Counted from the stretch's first letter, positions 28,860 to 37,472 are shown. The stretch is 39,536 bases of DNA from Damh-18 sp964390945 (GCA_964390945.1 CAYMIV010000008.1:1-39536), one strand, 5' to 3'. Made by a program: numbers and translations. The notes: generated by a model not told the origin, from the letters alone.

Positions 28860-30239
28860 ATGGAGAAGACGGACAATGCAACGAACAAAACAGTCGATAC
28901 TCTATCGGAACTTCCGAATGGCGGTCTCACCGAGGAGCTCGTGCGTCACATCTCAAAGAGTAAGAATGAGCCCGGGTGGATGCTTGAGAAACGCCTTGAG
29001 GGTTTTCGGCTCTCTCAAGATGCACCGATGCCCCACTGGGGTCCGAATCTCGATGGGCTCGACCTTGAACGAACCATTTATTATGTGGACCCGAAAGTTG
29101 CTGAAAAGCGTTCGTGGGAAGATCTTCCTGAAGACGTGCGAAGCACATTTGATAAACTCGGTATCCCGCAGGCGGAGCGCGAATACTTAGGCGGCGTTGG
29201 TGCGCAGTATGACTCCGGCGTTGTCTATCACAAGTTACAGGCAAAATATGCGGAGCAGGGGGTCATCTTCGAAAACATGGATGTGGCGCTCCAGAAATAT
29301 CCGGAGCTCGTGCAGAAATATTTTATGACGACCTGTGTGCCTGTCGGGGACCACAAGTTCACTATGCTCCACGCGGCATGCTGGAGCGGGGGCACGTTCA
29401 TTTATGTGCCGAAAGGCGTACGGCTTGAAGCACCGCTCCAAGCATATTTCTGGATGCATCAGCGGCGCGGAGCGCAGTTTGAACACACACTTATCATTGC
29501 GGACGAAGATTCGTACATTGAGTACATCGAGGGGTGCTCCGCGCCGCGATACAACGAATCATCGCTCCACGCGGGGTGTGTGGAACTCTTCATACATAAG
29601 GGCGCAAAGGTAAAGTACATTAGCATTGAGAATTGGTCGTTCAATACCTATAACCTCAATACAAAGCGTGCCATTGTTGAGGAACGGGCGGAAGTAAATT
29701 GGGTTGGCGGCAACATGGGTTCGGGCGTCACCATGCTCTACCCGTCCTCAATCCTCATCGGAGAGGGTGCGAAGTCAGATACACTCGGCATTACTTTTGC
29801 GGGGGAGGGACAAATTCAAGATACCGGCGCGAAAGCGATTCATCTTGCCCCGAACACGCGGTCAACGATTCGCTCGAAGTCGATTTCAAAAGATGGCGGT
29901 GTGGCGAATTATCGCGGACTCATCAAGGTGTCTCCGAAAGCACGCGGTGCCGTCGCATCGCTCGTCTGCGATTCGCTCCTTCTCGATGCACAATCGAAAT
30001 CCAATGCTTTTCCTTCGGTGATGAATGCACATGACGATGTTGAAATCAGCCACGAGGCGCGGATTGGACGTATCGGCGATGAGGAGATATTCTTCCTCAA
30101 GTCGAGAGGGTTGTCGACTGATGATGCGGTACGGCTCGTGGTGTCGGGTTTTGTGAGCCCGGTCATCAAAGCGCTCCCTCTCGAGTATGCGGTTGAGCTC
30201 AACCGTCTCATTGAGCTTGAGATGGAGAAGCATCACTGA
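28860..30239 (+). CDS. sufB: Fe-S cluster scaffold SufB
   Basis: A 459-residue SufB from ATG at 28860. The core contains CWSGGTFIYVPKGVRLEAPLQAYFWM, the conserved Cys in EYIEGCSAPRY, a beta-helix core, ASLVCDSLLLDAQSKSNAFP, and the C-terminal helical part SHEARIGRIGDEEIFFLKSRGLS. SufB receives sulfur and builds the cluster together with SufC. No sufD is present; in such reduced systems SufB may act as a homodimer. That is inference. The longer upstream frame passes through the promoter and is rejected. Confidence 0.96.
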   Translation: MEKTDNATNKTVDTLSELPNGGLTEELVRHISKSKNEPGWMLEKRLEGFRLSQDAPMPHWGPNLDGLDLERTIYYVDPKVAEKRSWEDLPEDVRSTFDKLGIPQAEREYLGGVGAQYDSGVVYHKLQAKYAEQGVIFENMDVALQKYPELVQKYFMTTCVPVGDHKFTMLHAACWSGGTFIYVPKGVRLEAPLQAYFWMHQRRGAQFEHTLIIADEDSYIEYIEGCSAPRYNESSLHAGCVELFIHKGAKVKYISIENWSFNTYNLNTKRAIVEERAEVNWVGGNMGSGVTMLYPSSILIGEGAKSDTLGITFAGEGQIQDTGAKAIHLAPNTRSTIRSKSISKDGGVANYRGLIKVSPKARGAVASLVCDSLLLDAQSKSNAFPSVMNAHDDVEISHEARIGRIGDEEIFFLKSRGLSTDDAVRLVVSGFVSPVIKALPLEYAVELNRLIELEMEKHH

Positions 30240-30268
30240 TGAAGCGAGTTTGAAGAGAAACGAGGGGT

Positions 30269-31471
30269 ATGAATATAAAAAAAGATTTTCCGATATTTAC
30301 ACATAATCCAAGCCTTGCCTATCTTGATAGTGCGGCAATGTCCCAGGTGCCCGAACAGGTTATTGCGGCAATTACTACCTACCATGCCGAGTACCGAGCG
30401 AACGTGCACCGTGGTATGTACGCCGAAGCGGAACGCGCATCGGAAGCGTATGAGGAAGCGCGCAAGAAGGTTGCCGCGTTCATTCATGCTCGTGCTGAGG
30501 AAATCATTTTCACCTCAGGAGCAACGGCATCACTCAACATACTTGCGCTTATGCTTGAACGTTCACTCGATATTTCACCCCAAAACACGATTGTCTCAAC
30601 CGTAATGGAACATCACTCATCACTTCTTCCGTTCCGAGAACTTGCGCGTCGAAAGGGGGCACGGTTTTCAATCATTCCTCTTACCGATACATACGATCTC
30701 GATTTTTCGGAACTTAACGACCGCATACCCGAAGGAACTAAAATTATCGTGGTGACGCTCGCGAGCAATGTGCTCGGGACGATAAACGATATTGCGCCGA
30801 TTGTCACACGCGCCCGCGAGGTGGGCGCGTGCGTTGTTGTTGATGCGGCGAAGGCGGCAAGCCACATTCCCCTCAATGTAGAGACCCTCGATTGCGATTT
30901 TCTCGTGTTTTCCGGACACAAAATGCTCGGTCCATCTGGTGTCGGCGTTCTCTACGGCAAGGCGAGCGAGCTTGCTCAACTCGAACCCGGATTCTATGGA
31001 GGCGGTATGGTCGCAAACGTGACTGACCAGAGCATTGAATTTGCACCGGTTCCCGAAAAGTTTGAGGCAGGTACTCCGCCTATTGCGGGAGCAATAGGTC
31101 TCGGTATCGCCGCTGATTATCTTCAAGCGCTTGGTGTCGGAAATATCCACGCCCATGTCACCGAACTCATTGAATACGGCATTAAAACACTCGATGCAAT
31201 TTCGGGCATCACACTCTACGCGCATCGTAACGCAGAACGAAATGCTGGCGTAATTACCTTCACCGTTTCCGACATTCACGCACACGATGTCGCACAGATT
31301 CTTGCGGATGACAACGTGGGCGTGCGTGCGGGACACCACTGCGCCATTCCGCTCATGCATGCACTCGGAGTGACTTCGACGGTGCGTGCCAGTCTTCACG
31401 CATACAACACGCGTGAAGATATTGATCGTCTTGCAGAAGGAATTAAAAAAACCCAGAAACTTTTTGCATAA
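30269..31471 (+). CDS. sufS: Cysteine desulfurase SufS
   Basis: A 400-residue PLP enzyme that takes sulfur from cysteine. The PLP lysine lies in FSGHKMLGPSGVGVLYG, and the catalytic Cys in RAGHHCAIPLMHALG, which is a group II desulfurase pattern. The N terminus DFPIFTHNPSLAYLDSAAMSQVP is typical. A purine-rich ribosome binding site (GAGGGG) lies directly before ATG. sufU, encoded 1 nt downstream, is its likely sulfur acceptor. Confidence 0.96.
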   Translation: MNIKKDFPIFTHNPSLAYLDSAAMSQVPEQVIAAITTYHAEYRANVHRGMYAEAERASEAYEEARKKVAAFIHARAEEIIFTSGATASLNILALMLERSLDISPQNTIVSTVMEHHSSLLPFRELARRKGARFSIIPLTDTYDLDFSELNDRIPEGTKIIVVTLASNVLGTINDIAPIVTRAREVGACVVVDAAKAASHIPLNVETLDCDFLVFSGHKMLGPSGVGVLYGKASELAQLEPGFYGGGMVANVTDQSIEFAPVPEKFEAGTPPIAGAIGLGIAADYLQALGVGNIHAHVTELIEYGIKTLDAISGITLYAHRNAERNAGVITFTVSDIHAHDVAQILADDNVGVRAGHHCAIPLMHALGVTSTVRASLHAYNTREDIDRLAEGIKKTQKLFA

Positions 31472-31472
31472 T

Positions 31473-31844
31473 ATGTTGGATGAACTGTACAAACAGAATA
31501 TTCTTGACCACTACAAGCACCCTCACCACAAGGGTATTCTCAATCCATGCGATATTTCAGCACAAGCAGCAAACAAAAGTTGCGGGGACGACCTCACGCT
31601 CTATCTTAATGTTCGAGAGGGAACGATAAATGATATCTCGTTTAACGGCGATGGGTGCGCCATCAGTATTGCCGGCGCATCAATGCTCTTGGACAAACTT
31701 TCAGGTATGACGCTCGTTGACGCCAAGGCGCTCGGCGAATCGGATGTACTTGCGCTCTTTGGCGTTCCCGTTGGTCCCGCACGTTTGAGGTGCGCACTCC
31801 TCGCGTATAGTGCGCTTCAGGAAGCATTGAAACAGTATGAGTGA
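31473..31844 (+). CDS. sufU: SufU sulfur-transfer protein
   Basis: A 123-residue protein starting MLDELYKQNILDHYKHPHHKG. The zinc/sulfur ligands lie in NKSCGDDLTLYL, GDGCAISIAGASM and RLRCALLAYSAL, which gives the three-Cys plus Asp pattern of SufU. It passes persulfide sulfur from SufS to SufB. The start at 31473 is 1 nt after the sufS stop. The gene end overlaps the sufC start by 8 nt. It is shorter than Bacillus SufU but keeps all ligands. Confidence 0.93.
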   Translation: MLDELYKQNILDHYKHPHHKGILNPCDISAQAANKSCGDDLTLYLNVREGTINDISFNGDGCAISIAGASMLLDKLSGMTLVDAKALGESDVLALFGVPVGPARLRCALLAYSALQEALKQYE

Positions 31845-32586
31845 ATCGAAGGCGCTTTCGGCAGAACACATATGCGCATCGGTTGGCGACCGCGAAGTCG
31901 TGCATGACGTCTCGCTCACCATTCATCCTGGAGAACTTCACGTACTCATGGGGCAGAACGGCTCGGGAAAAAGTTCTTTTGTGAATGCGCTCATGGGGCA
32001 CCCAAAATTTTCACAGATATCGGGTAGGCTTCGTCTTGGCGAAGAAGATATTCTCTCAAAAGAACCTGACGAAAAAGCAAAGCGCGGCCTTTTTCTCTCA
32101 CTCCAGCACCTTCCCGCGATAGACGGAATCACGCTCGCGTATTTTCTTCACCAAGTACAGAAGACGCTCCGGGAAGCCAAAAAGCCGATTATGGAATTCT
32201 ACAAGGAAGCGAAAGAAACGGCACGTCGCATCGGTATCCCTGAAACGCTCCTCGATCGTCCGCTCCATGCGGGGCTCTCGGGAGGTGAGAAAAAGCAATC
32301 GGAAATTTTACAGCTCGCACTCCTTGCACCACGCTTTGCGTTTCTCGACGAAATCGACTCCGGAGTCGACGTCGACGCGATGCATTCGGTATGGAAGGGA
32401 ATTGAGGAGTGTCGAAAGGGCGGTACCGGTGTGGTGCTCATCACACACTATCCCGCATTATTGAAAAACATCACACCCGACTATGTCCACATCATGTCGG
32501 GAGGCGCTCTTGTTCGCTCGGGCGGCATCGAACTCGTGTCCCAGATTGAAAGAGGCGGTTTTAAGGGGATACACGATACTCTATGA
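31837..32586 (+). CDS. sufC: Suf ATPase SufC
   Basis: A 249-residue ABC ATPase. Walker A is GQNGSGKSSF, the signature is LSGGEKKQSEILQLA (the SufC version with EKK), Walker B is FAFLDEIDSGVD, and the end TPDYVHIMSGGALVRSGG is typical of SufC. It powers conformational change of SufB. It overlaps both neighbours (8 nt with sufU, 4 nt with the transporter), so the whole set is translationally coupled. Confidence 0.95.
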   Translation: MSESKALSAEHICASVGDREVVHDVSLTIHPGELHVLMGQNGSGKSSFVNALMGHPKFSQISGRLRLGEEDILSKEPDEKAKRGLFLSLQHLPAIDGITLAYFLHQVQKTLREAKKPIMEFYKEAKETARRIGIPETLLDRPLHAGLSGGEKKQSEILQLALLAPRFAFLDEIDSGVDVDAMHSVWKGIEECRKGGTGVVLITHYPALLKNITPDYVHIMSGGALVRSGGIELVSQIERGGFKGIHDTL

Positions 32587-33269
32587 CGGACATCATATTT
32601 CCTGCGTACCTTTTTGCATTCGCGCTCGGCGTCATGCACGCCTTCGAGGCGGACCACATTGCCGCAGTGACATCCCTCGTTTCGCGTGAGCGCGGCATTC
32701 GGCGCTCATCGCTTCTCGGTGCGCTGTGGGGCTTGGGACACACCACGACACTCCTCCTCGTCGGTTCGGTGCTTCTCATTCTCCATGTTTCTGTTCCGCC
32801 TGAACTTTCCGCATTGTTTGAAACGGCGGTTGCCTTCATCCTCATTGCGCTTGGAGCAAGTACCATTCGCCGCGTGCACCAGGGCGAGCTCCACGCTCAT
32901 ACGCACACACACGGAACAGAAGTACACGCGCATCTCCACACACACTACGCGCCGGGTATTCATAATCATCAGCACACGACCTTCTTTGTCGGTCTTGTAC
33001 ACGGTCTTGCGGGAAGCGGTGCGCTCGCGCTTGCCGCTGTTGCCGCCTCTTCGACGCTTCGCGAAGGCACTCTTTTCATCGTGCTCTTTGGTGTTGGCTC
33101 GATGTGTGGTATGGCGCTTATGAGCGCCTTGCTCGGACTCATCTTTCGCCGCGCTTCGCAGTTTGTGCGTTTACACACGGCGCTCATGGTAGGTTCCGGA
33201 ATCCTCTGTATCGTGATTGCATACACGCTCATTCCCGTCGATGAATTCATCGCTTTGATGGTGCGCTGA
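32583..33269 (+). CDS. NicO-type nickel/cobalt transporter
   Basis: A 228-residue membrane protein with about six helices. The first helix carries GVMHAFEADHIAAVTSLVS, which matches the H-x-x-x-A-D-H metal signature of the NicO/UreH/HupE superfamily. A His-rich loop (HAHTHTHGTEVHAHLHTHYA) lies in the middle and HGLAGSGALALA follows. It probably imports nickel for the hydrogenase encoded downstream. Its start overlaps the sufC stop as ATGA, so Fe-S assembly and nickel uptake are in one operon. Confidence 0.85.
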   Translation: MTDIIFPAYLFAFALGVMHAFEADHIAAVTSLVSRERGIRRSSLLGALWGLGHTTTLLLVGSVLLILHVSVPPELSALFETAVAFILIALGASTIRRVHQGELHAHTHTHGTEVHAHLHTHYAPGIHNHQHTTFFVGLVHGLAGSGALALAAVAASSTLREGTLFIVLFGVGSMCGMALMSALLGLIFRRASQFVRLHTALMVGSGILCIVIAYTLIPVDEFIALMVR

Positions 33270-33314
33270 TACTCGCGTTTGTGCACCAAATTTCGCACGC
33301 TTATTCCTGTGCGG

Positions 33315-33323
33315 TGATACAAT
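33315..33323 (+). promoter_or_regulatory. Extended -10 promoter of the hydrogenase cluster
   Basis: TGA-TACAAT lies 43 nt before the ferredoxin ATG at 33367. It would give this operon a short leader, unlike the leaderless genes. Confidence 0.55.
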
Positions 33324-33366
33324 ATCCGTAAGTGGGAGTTTAGTGTGTTTGCATAAAAAATTTTAT

Positions 33367-33645
33367 ATGGACCAATCAAAACCAGTAGCAAAGGTAACCG
33401 TTGATAGGGGACTCTGTATCGGTGCGGGAAGTTGTATCAGTGCCGTACAGGGCGTTTTTGAACTCGACGAAGAAAATAAGGCGGTCATGCTCCTCAAGGG
33501 GGGTGCGAAGACATCAGACGCAAGCGGAAAAGGAGATTTGGCGAACGAAGGCGCGACCGATGCGGATCTTTTTGCTGCAGCACAATCGTGTCCCGTCATG
33601 GCGATACTACTGCATGATGCAGAAGGTAACCAAATCTACCCGTAG
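33367..33645 (+). CDS. [3Fe-4S]-type ferredoxin
   Basis: A 92-residue protein starting MDQSKPVAKVTVDRGLCIGAGSC. The pattern C-x5-C (CIGAGSC) plus a distant CP (SCPVMAI) has three Cys ligands, as in single-cluster [3Fe-4S] ferredoxins that partner FAD reductases. GVFELDEENKAVML after the second Cys is typical. A 30-residue Gly/Ala-rich insertion lies between the halves. It probably passes electrons between the flavoprotein at 33681 and the hydrogenase. Confidence 0.85.
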   Translation: MDQSKPVAKVTVDRGLCIGAGSCISAVQGVFELDEENKAVMLLKGGAKTSDASGKGDLANEGATDADLFAAAQSCPVMAILLHDAEGNQIYP

Positions 33646-33680
33646 GCGGAGTCGAAGTTTTTATTCATTGTTCTTTCAGT

Positions 33681-34943
33681 ATGGTCTTTGAGGCTAAGTA
33701 CGTAATCATAGGTGGCGGTATCGCCGGTACGGCGGCCGCAGAAACACTCCGTAAGGAGGATCCAAAAGCAAGAATCATCATTGTGTCAGAGGAGCCGCAC
33801 CCCCTGTATTCACGAGTGCTTCTCACAAAAGCGAATTTCTTTCTTGGGAACATTCCTTTTGAGCGTATTTTTCTCAAAGATGAAAAGTGGTATGAGGACC
33901 AGAAGATTGAACTCTGGAAGGGCAGGAAGGCGGTCCGTATTGAACCACGCGAAAAACTCGTGCACCTCGACAATTGGGAAATTCTCAAGTACGAAAAATT
34001 GCTCCTCGCTGTCGGTGGGGCACCCCGCCCGCTCAATGTGCCCGGTGTCGAGAAGAAAAATGTTCACTACTTGCGAACCATCGATGATACGAAACGCATC
34101 ATCGAAGCGGTAAAGCATGCGCGACGCGGTGTCGCGATCGGAGGAGGAATCATTGGTTTTGAGATGGCTGAAATGATGTTGCTCTGGGGTATTGATTCGA
34201 CATTCGTCATTGCGCGTCCTCTCTATCGCGTTACCGTGCTCGGAGAGGCGACAGCGCGCGCCGTGGAGGCGCGCATCGGAGGGAGCGGTGTCCGCATTCT
34301 TCATGAGGCGAACACAACCGAACTGGTAGGGGAGGGTGATGTGGTGACGAGCGTACGATTCGAGGACGGTTCGGAAATACCCTGCGATTTCGTGGTTATT
34401 GGTATTGGTACGGTTATTCCGGGCACTGACATGCTCAAAGAGGCGGGTATTGATGTTGGTGTCGGCATCAAAGCAAACGAGTACCTTGAAACGAATATAC
34501 GCGACATATACACGGCCGGCGATTGCGCAGAGTATTACGACCCCATCATTGAAGACACCATCAATTTGGGAAATTGGGCGAATGCACAAGCCCAAGGACA
34601 GACTGCGGCGAAAAATATGTCGGGGAGAAAGAGTAAATATAAGTATGTCTCGTTCTTCACCACGCACGGGTTCGGTATGGCAATGACGTATGTCGGTGAT
34701 GTGCGACAAGATGTCAAAGACAGAAAAATTGTTGTACGCGGTGAGCCAGGCGACCCGCTTCATGGCCGCATCATAATTGAAGGAAAGCGCGTGGTTGGCG
34801 CAATCTTCTTCAATTCCTCAAAAGAAGTGAGCGCAATCTGCAAACTCATCGAGACAAAGACCGATATAAGCCGAAAAAAGAAAATGCTTGAAGATCAGTC
34901 GGTTGATCTGCTCACACTCGTTGCACAGGGTATTGATACATAA
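33681..34943 (+). CDS. FAD/NAD(P)H-dependent oxidoreductase
   Basis: A 420-residue pyridine-nucleotide-disulfide oxidoreductase family protein. The N-terminal FAD fingerprint is YVIIGGGIAGTAAAETL, and LYSRVLLTKANFFLG is the substrate-side loop seen in NirB and rubredoxin-reductase relatives. A second dinucleotide fold AIGGGIIGFEMAEMML binds NAD(P)H, and IYTAGDCAEYYDP is the second FAD motif. There is no redox-active CxxxxC disulfide. By position it is the likely electron-entry module of the hydrogenase, in place of the usual gamma/beta subunits. Confidence 0.9.
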   Translation: MVFEAKYVIIGGGIAGTAAAETLRKEDPKARIIIVSEEPHPLYSRVLLTKANFFLGNIPFERIFLKDEKWYEDQKIELWKGRKAVRIEPREKLVHLDNWEILKYEKLLLAVGGAPRPLNVPGVEKKNVHYLRTIDDTKRIIEAVKHARRGVAIGGGIIGFEMAEMMLLWGIDSTFVIARPLYRVTVLGEATARAVEARIGGSGVRILHEANTTELVGEGDVVTSVRFEDGSEIPCDFVVIGIGTVIPGTDMLKEAGIDVGVGIKANEYLETNIRDIYTAGDCAEYYDPIIEDTINLGNWANAQAQGQTAAKNMSGRKSKYKYVSFFTTHGFGMAMTYVGDVRQDVKDRKIVVRGEPGDPLHGRIIIEGKRVVGAIFFNSSKEVSAICKLIETKTDISRKKKMLEDQSVDLLTLVAQGIDT

Positions 34944-34958
34944 TTATTTTAAAAACAT

Positions 34959-35453
34959 ATGGCAGAAGAAAATAAAAAAATAAAAGTGGGGTGGTTCTCC
35001 TTCTCGTGTTGCGAAGACAGCACGGTGATTTTTACGGAGATTTTGAATGACCACTGGCAGGAATGGAAAAAAATACTTGATATTCGGCACGCTCGGGTTC
35101 TTCAGGCGAACAACATCATGGATGAATTTGATGTTGCGTTTGTCGAAGGTGCAATTGCGTCAGAGGAGCACGAGGAAAAACTCAAGGAGATACGGGCAAA
35201 AGCGAAGTATCTTGTTGCCATCGGCTCGTGCGCATGTATCGGTATGCCATCTGCCCAACGAAATAATTTCAATTCAGAGCAGATGCATGAAATCCAATTT
35301 CTCGTTGACCGATTCAAAATGCTCCCCAAAGTGCTGAAACTTTCCGATATTGTAAAAGTAGATTATGAGGTTCCTGGTTGCCCGATGAGTCCGGATGATT
35401 TCCTCAAAAAACTCGGCATTATCATAGGCGAACTCCAAAAAGAGAACGCATAA
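34959..35453 (+). CDS. [NiFe] hydrogenase small subunit
   Basis: A 164-residue protein with only the proximal-cluster domain. SFSCCEDS places Cys17 and Cys18 side by side, resembling NuoB of complex I more than the usual CxGCE of hydrogenases. Further ligands lie in GSCACIG (Cys91, Cys93) and VPGCPMSPDDF (Cys141). FVEGAIASEEHEEKL is the conserved VEGA region. There is no C-terminal extension for medial or distal clusters. It would relay electrons from the NiFe site to the ferredoxin or flavoprotein. Confidence 0.9.
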   Translation: MAEENKKIKVGWFSFSCCEDSTVIFTEILNDHWQEWKKILDIRHARVLQANNIMDEFDVAFVEGAIASEEHEEKLKEIRAKAKYLVAIGSCACIGMPSAQRNNFNSEQMHEIQFLVDRFKMLPKVLKLSDIVKVDYEVPGCPMSPDDFLKKLGIIIGELQKENA

Positions 35454-35615
35454 AAACAGCGAATTTTTTCGTTATGCTTCAGAAAATATCATTCATCAAA
35501 TACACGATATGCCTGACGATATTTTCCTCGCACGCCTCGAACTTCGCTCGTTTTACGCGTTCTTGAGGTAGGGTGCATAGCGAATATATAATTACCACTA
35601 ATCATTAAGAATTAT
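35454..35615 (+). promoter_or_regulatory. Spacer and promoter between hydrogenase genes
   Basis: TTGAGG (35563-35568), 18 nt, TATAAT (35587-35592) is a good sigma70-type promoter ending 23 nt before the large-subunit ATG. A 20-codon ORF (35510-35572, MPDDIFLARLELRSFYAFLR) lies in the same spacer and may be a relic or chance. Confidence 0.65.
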
Positions 35616-36926
35616 ATGCATACAGTAGATCTCTCGCTCGAAGAAATGACCAAAGTGGAAGGAGCTGCGAAACTCGATGTGAAAGTTCGCGATGGCAAGG
35701 TCGAGTACGTTCGGTTTGGCATTGAGGAATATAAGCGTTTTTATACCGTTGCGATGAAGGGAAAGCCCATTGTTGCACTTCCGCAACTCCTCGCGCGTAT
35801 CTGTGGTACCTGCTCGAATGCGCATCTCCTCTGCGCGATTGAGGCGTGTGAACACGCACTCAATATTCAGCCGACACCGCAGAGCATCATGCTCAAAAAA
35901 CTCACGATGTACGGGCTCAACATCCGCGACCACGCGCTCCATCTCTATCTCTTCGTGCTCCCCGATATGTACGGCAAGGACAACTTTCTCTCGCTCGATG
36001 AAAACATTCCCGAGGAGCACCAGCATCTCCATGATGCCTTCGACATAAAGGCGGCTGGCAACTATCTCGCAAACATCATCGGCGGTAGGAGCGTTCACGC
36101 AACGCACCCTACCATCGGAGGATTTCTCCACTTCCCGACAAAGGAGGAGGTTGCGGAAGCAGTCAAAAAACTAGAGGCGGTCCGTCCAGCAGTGCTTCGT
36201 TGTATTGAAACCTTCAAGAATTGTTCGTTCCACCTCGACATTGATACGCAGTATATGGCACTCATTTCCAAAGATGGCTTTGCTTTTCTCGATGGCTCTA
36301 TCAAGATGAGCGACGGGCAAGTTGTCGAAGAGGATGAGTATCGTTCGCATCTTGAACGGGTCGTCATCCCATACTCGCAAGCGTCTGGCTACCAGTACAA
36401 AGGAAAGTCATATCTTGTTGGATCGCTCGCACGGCTCAATCTCGACAAGGATAGTCTCCACCCACGCACGAAAGAAAGCGTTCCAGAAGCACTCGCCTGT
36501 TTCCCCTCAACGAATGTCTTCCACAACAACCTCGCACAGGCGATTGAAATCTTGCACTGCCTCGACCGATCCATCGAACTTCTCTCAAACAATGAAATTG
36601 TGCCAGAAGAAGTTGTGAAGAAGCCGGCTCGCGATGCAGTCGGTGTCGGCGTCATTGAGGCACCACGCGGTACGCTCTATCATAAAATTGTTGTTGGTTC
36701 AGACGGCTTGGTAAAGGAAGGGGAGGTTATCGTTCCTACAGGACAGAACCAGATTAACATCGAAAAGCACGTCGGCGCGCTCGTTGAGGAACTCCTCAAA
36801 GACGAGAGCATGACGAAGGAAAAAATGCAGTGGGAGATTGAGAAACTCATCCGCGCGTATGACCCGTGCATGTCATGCGCTTCCCACTTCTTGGAACTCA
36901 ATCTTGAAGGCGTCGACCTCAAGTGA
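35616..36926 (+). CDS. [NiFe] hydrogenase large subunit
   Basis: A 436-residue catalytic subunit. The N-terminal metal motif is RICGTCSNAH (Arg61, Cys63, Cys66, His70), and MTKVEGAAKL carries the conserved Glu15. The C-terminal motif is DPCMSCASH (Cys418, Cys421, His424). A 12-residue tail after His424 (FLELNLEGVDLK) should be cut by the maturation protease at 37032. The compact size and soluble partners point to group 3 (bidirectional) enzymes, perhaps near 3b. The reaction is reversible H2 oxidation or evolution. The exact subgroup needs phylogeny. Confidence 0.95.
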   Translation: MHTVDLSLEEMTKVEGAAKLDVKVRDGKVEYVRFGIEEYKRFYTVAMKGKPIVALPQLLARICGTCSNAHLLCAIEACEHALNIQPTPQSIMLKKLTMYGLNIRDHALHLYLFVLPDMYGKDNFLSLDENIPEEHQHLHDAFDIKAAGNYLANIIGGRSVHATHPTIGGFLHFPTKEEVAEAVKKLEAVRPAVLRCIETFKNCSFHLDIDTQYMALISKDGFAFLDGSIKMSDGQVVEEDEYRSHLERVVIPYSQASGYQYKGKSYLVGSLARLNLDKDSLHPRTKESVPEALACFPSTNVFHNNLAQAIEILHCLDRSIELLSNNEIVPEEVVKKPARDAVGVGVIEAPRGTLYHKIVVGSDGLVKEGEVIVPTGQNQINIEKHVGALVEELLKDESMTKEKMQWEIEKLIRAYDPCMSCASHFLELNLEGVDLK

Positions 36927-36956
36927 TTTCGCAGTAGGTAATACGTGTACAAGAAA

Positions 36957-36985
36957 AAACTCCTCAGGGTTCTCCTGGGGAGTTT
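36957..36985. terminator. Bidirectional terminator
   Basis: The stem AAACTCCTCAGG/CCTGGGGAGTTT (12 bp, one G-U) encloses loop GTTCT. On the minus strand the hairpin is followed by TTTTTT. It serves the convergent large-subunit and protease genes. Confidence 0.85.
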
Positions 36986-37031
36986 CTGGCTATGCCGGCG
37001 CGTGAGCTGTGCGTATAGTCGATACCCATCT

Positions 37032-37409
37032 TTACAAAGGGTAACCCTTTGTCAAAAAGGTGATTGCAAGTAAAGCATCGGACTCAGAAATCTCGACCGG
37101 TAGACCAATGATTTTAATTGCAGGAAGCTTGCCAAGTTTTTTGAGGAAACGGAGATTCGTGAGTGCATCAAAATCGTGCATGGAGAGATTCGGCACATCT
37201 TTAAATACATCTATTGAGTCAAATATTCGTGGCTCTTTGAGTCCGACGACGGTATCGATGATGCAGAACGGCTCGCTCACGTCCCACTCCTCATTAGGGT
37301 CGTGGACGAGGAATTCATGCTCGGGAAATTGTTTTTGAAGTTTCTGCAAAAGCCGTAAGGGCAAAGAATCCATTTCCAAATCCTCATTTCCAAAAACAAA
37401 TATGCGCAT
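37032..37409 (-). CDS. Hydrogenase maturation protease (M52-like)
   Basis: A 125-residue protein. MRIFVFGNEDLEMDSLPLRLLQKL is the M52 N terminus: the GN-x5-D pattern gives a nickel-binding acidic residue. CIIDTVVGL supplies the second conserved acidic site, and MHDFD carries His/Asp near the third. It would remove the C-terminal tail of the large subunit once nickel is inserted. It is encoded opposite to its substrate, convergent with it, and divergent from hypC across a 34-bp palindrome. Confidence 0.82.
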   Translation of the reverse strand: MRIFVFGNEDLEMDSLPLRLLQKLQKQFPEHEFLVHDPNEEWDVSEPFCIIDTVVGLKEPRIFDSIDVFKDVPNLSMHDFDALTNLRFLKKLGKLPAIKIIGLPVEISESDALLAITFLTKGYPL

Positions 37410-37438
37410 TGCCTTAGTATACCGTGCCCATGAATGAG

Positions 37439-37472
37439 CGCGGACTATTCCAGTTAACTGGAATAGTCCGCG
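37439..37472. promoter_or_regulatory. 34-bp perfect palindrome
   Basis: CGCGGACTATTCCAGTT (37439-37455) is followed directly by its exact complement (37456-37472), with no loop. It lies between the divergent protease and hypC genes. There is no T-run, so it is a better candidate for an operator or cruciform than for a terminator. Confidence 0.75.

Noticed and set aside
35510..35572. 20-codon ORF between hydrogenase genes as a real gene
   Set aside because: It has no ribosome binding site or family match and overlaps the promoter -35 region; kept only as a possible relic.
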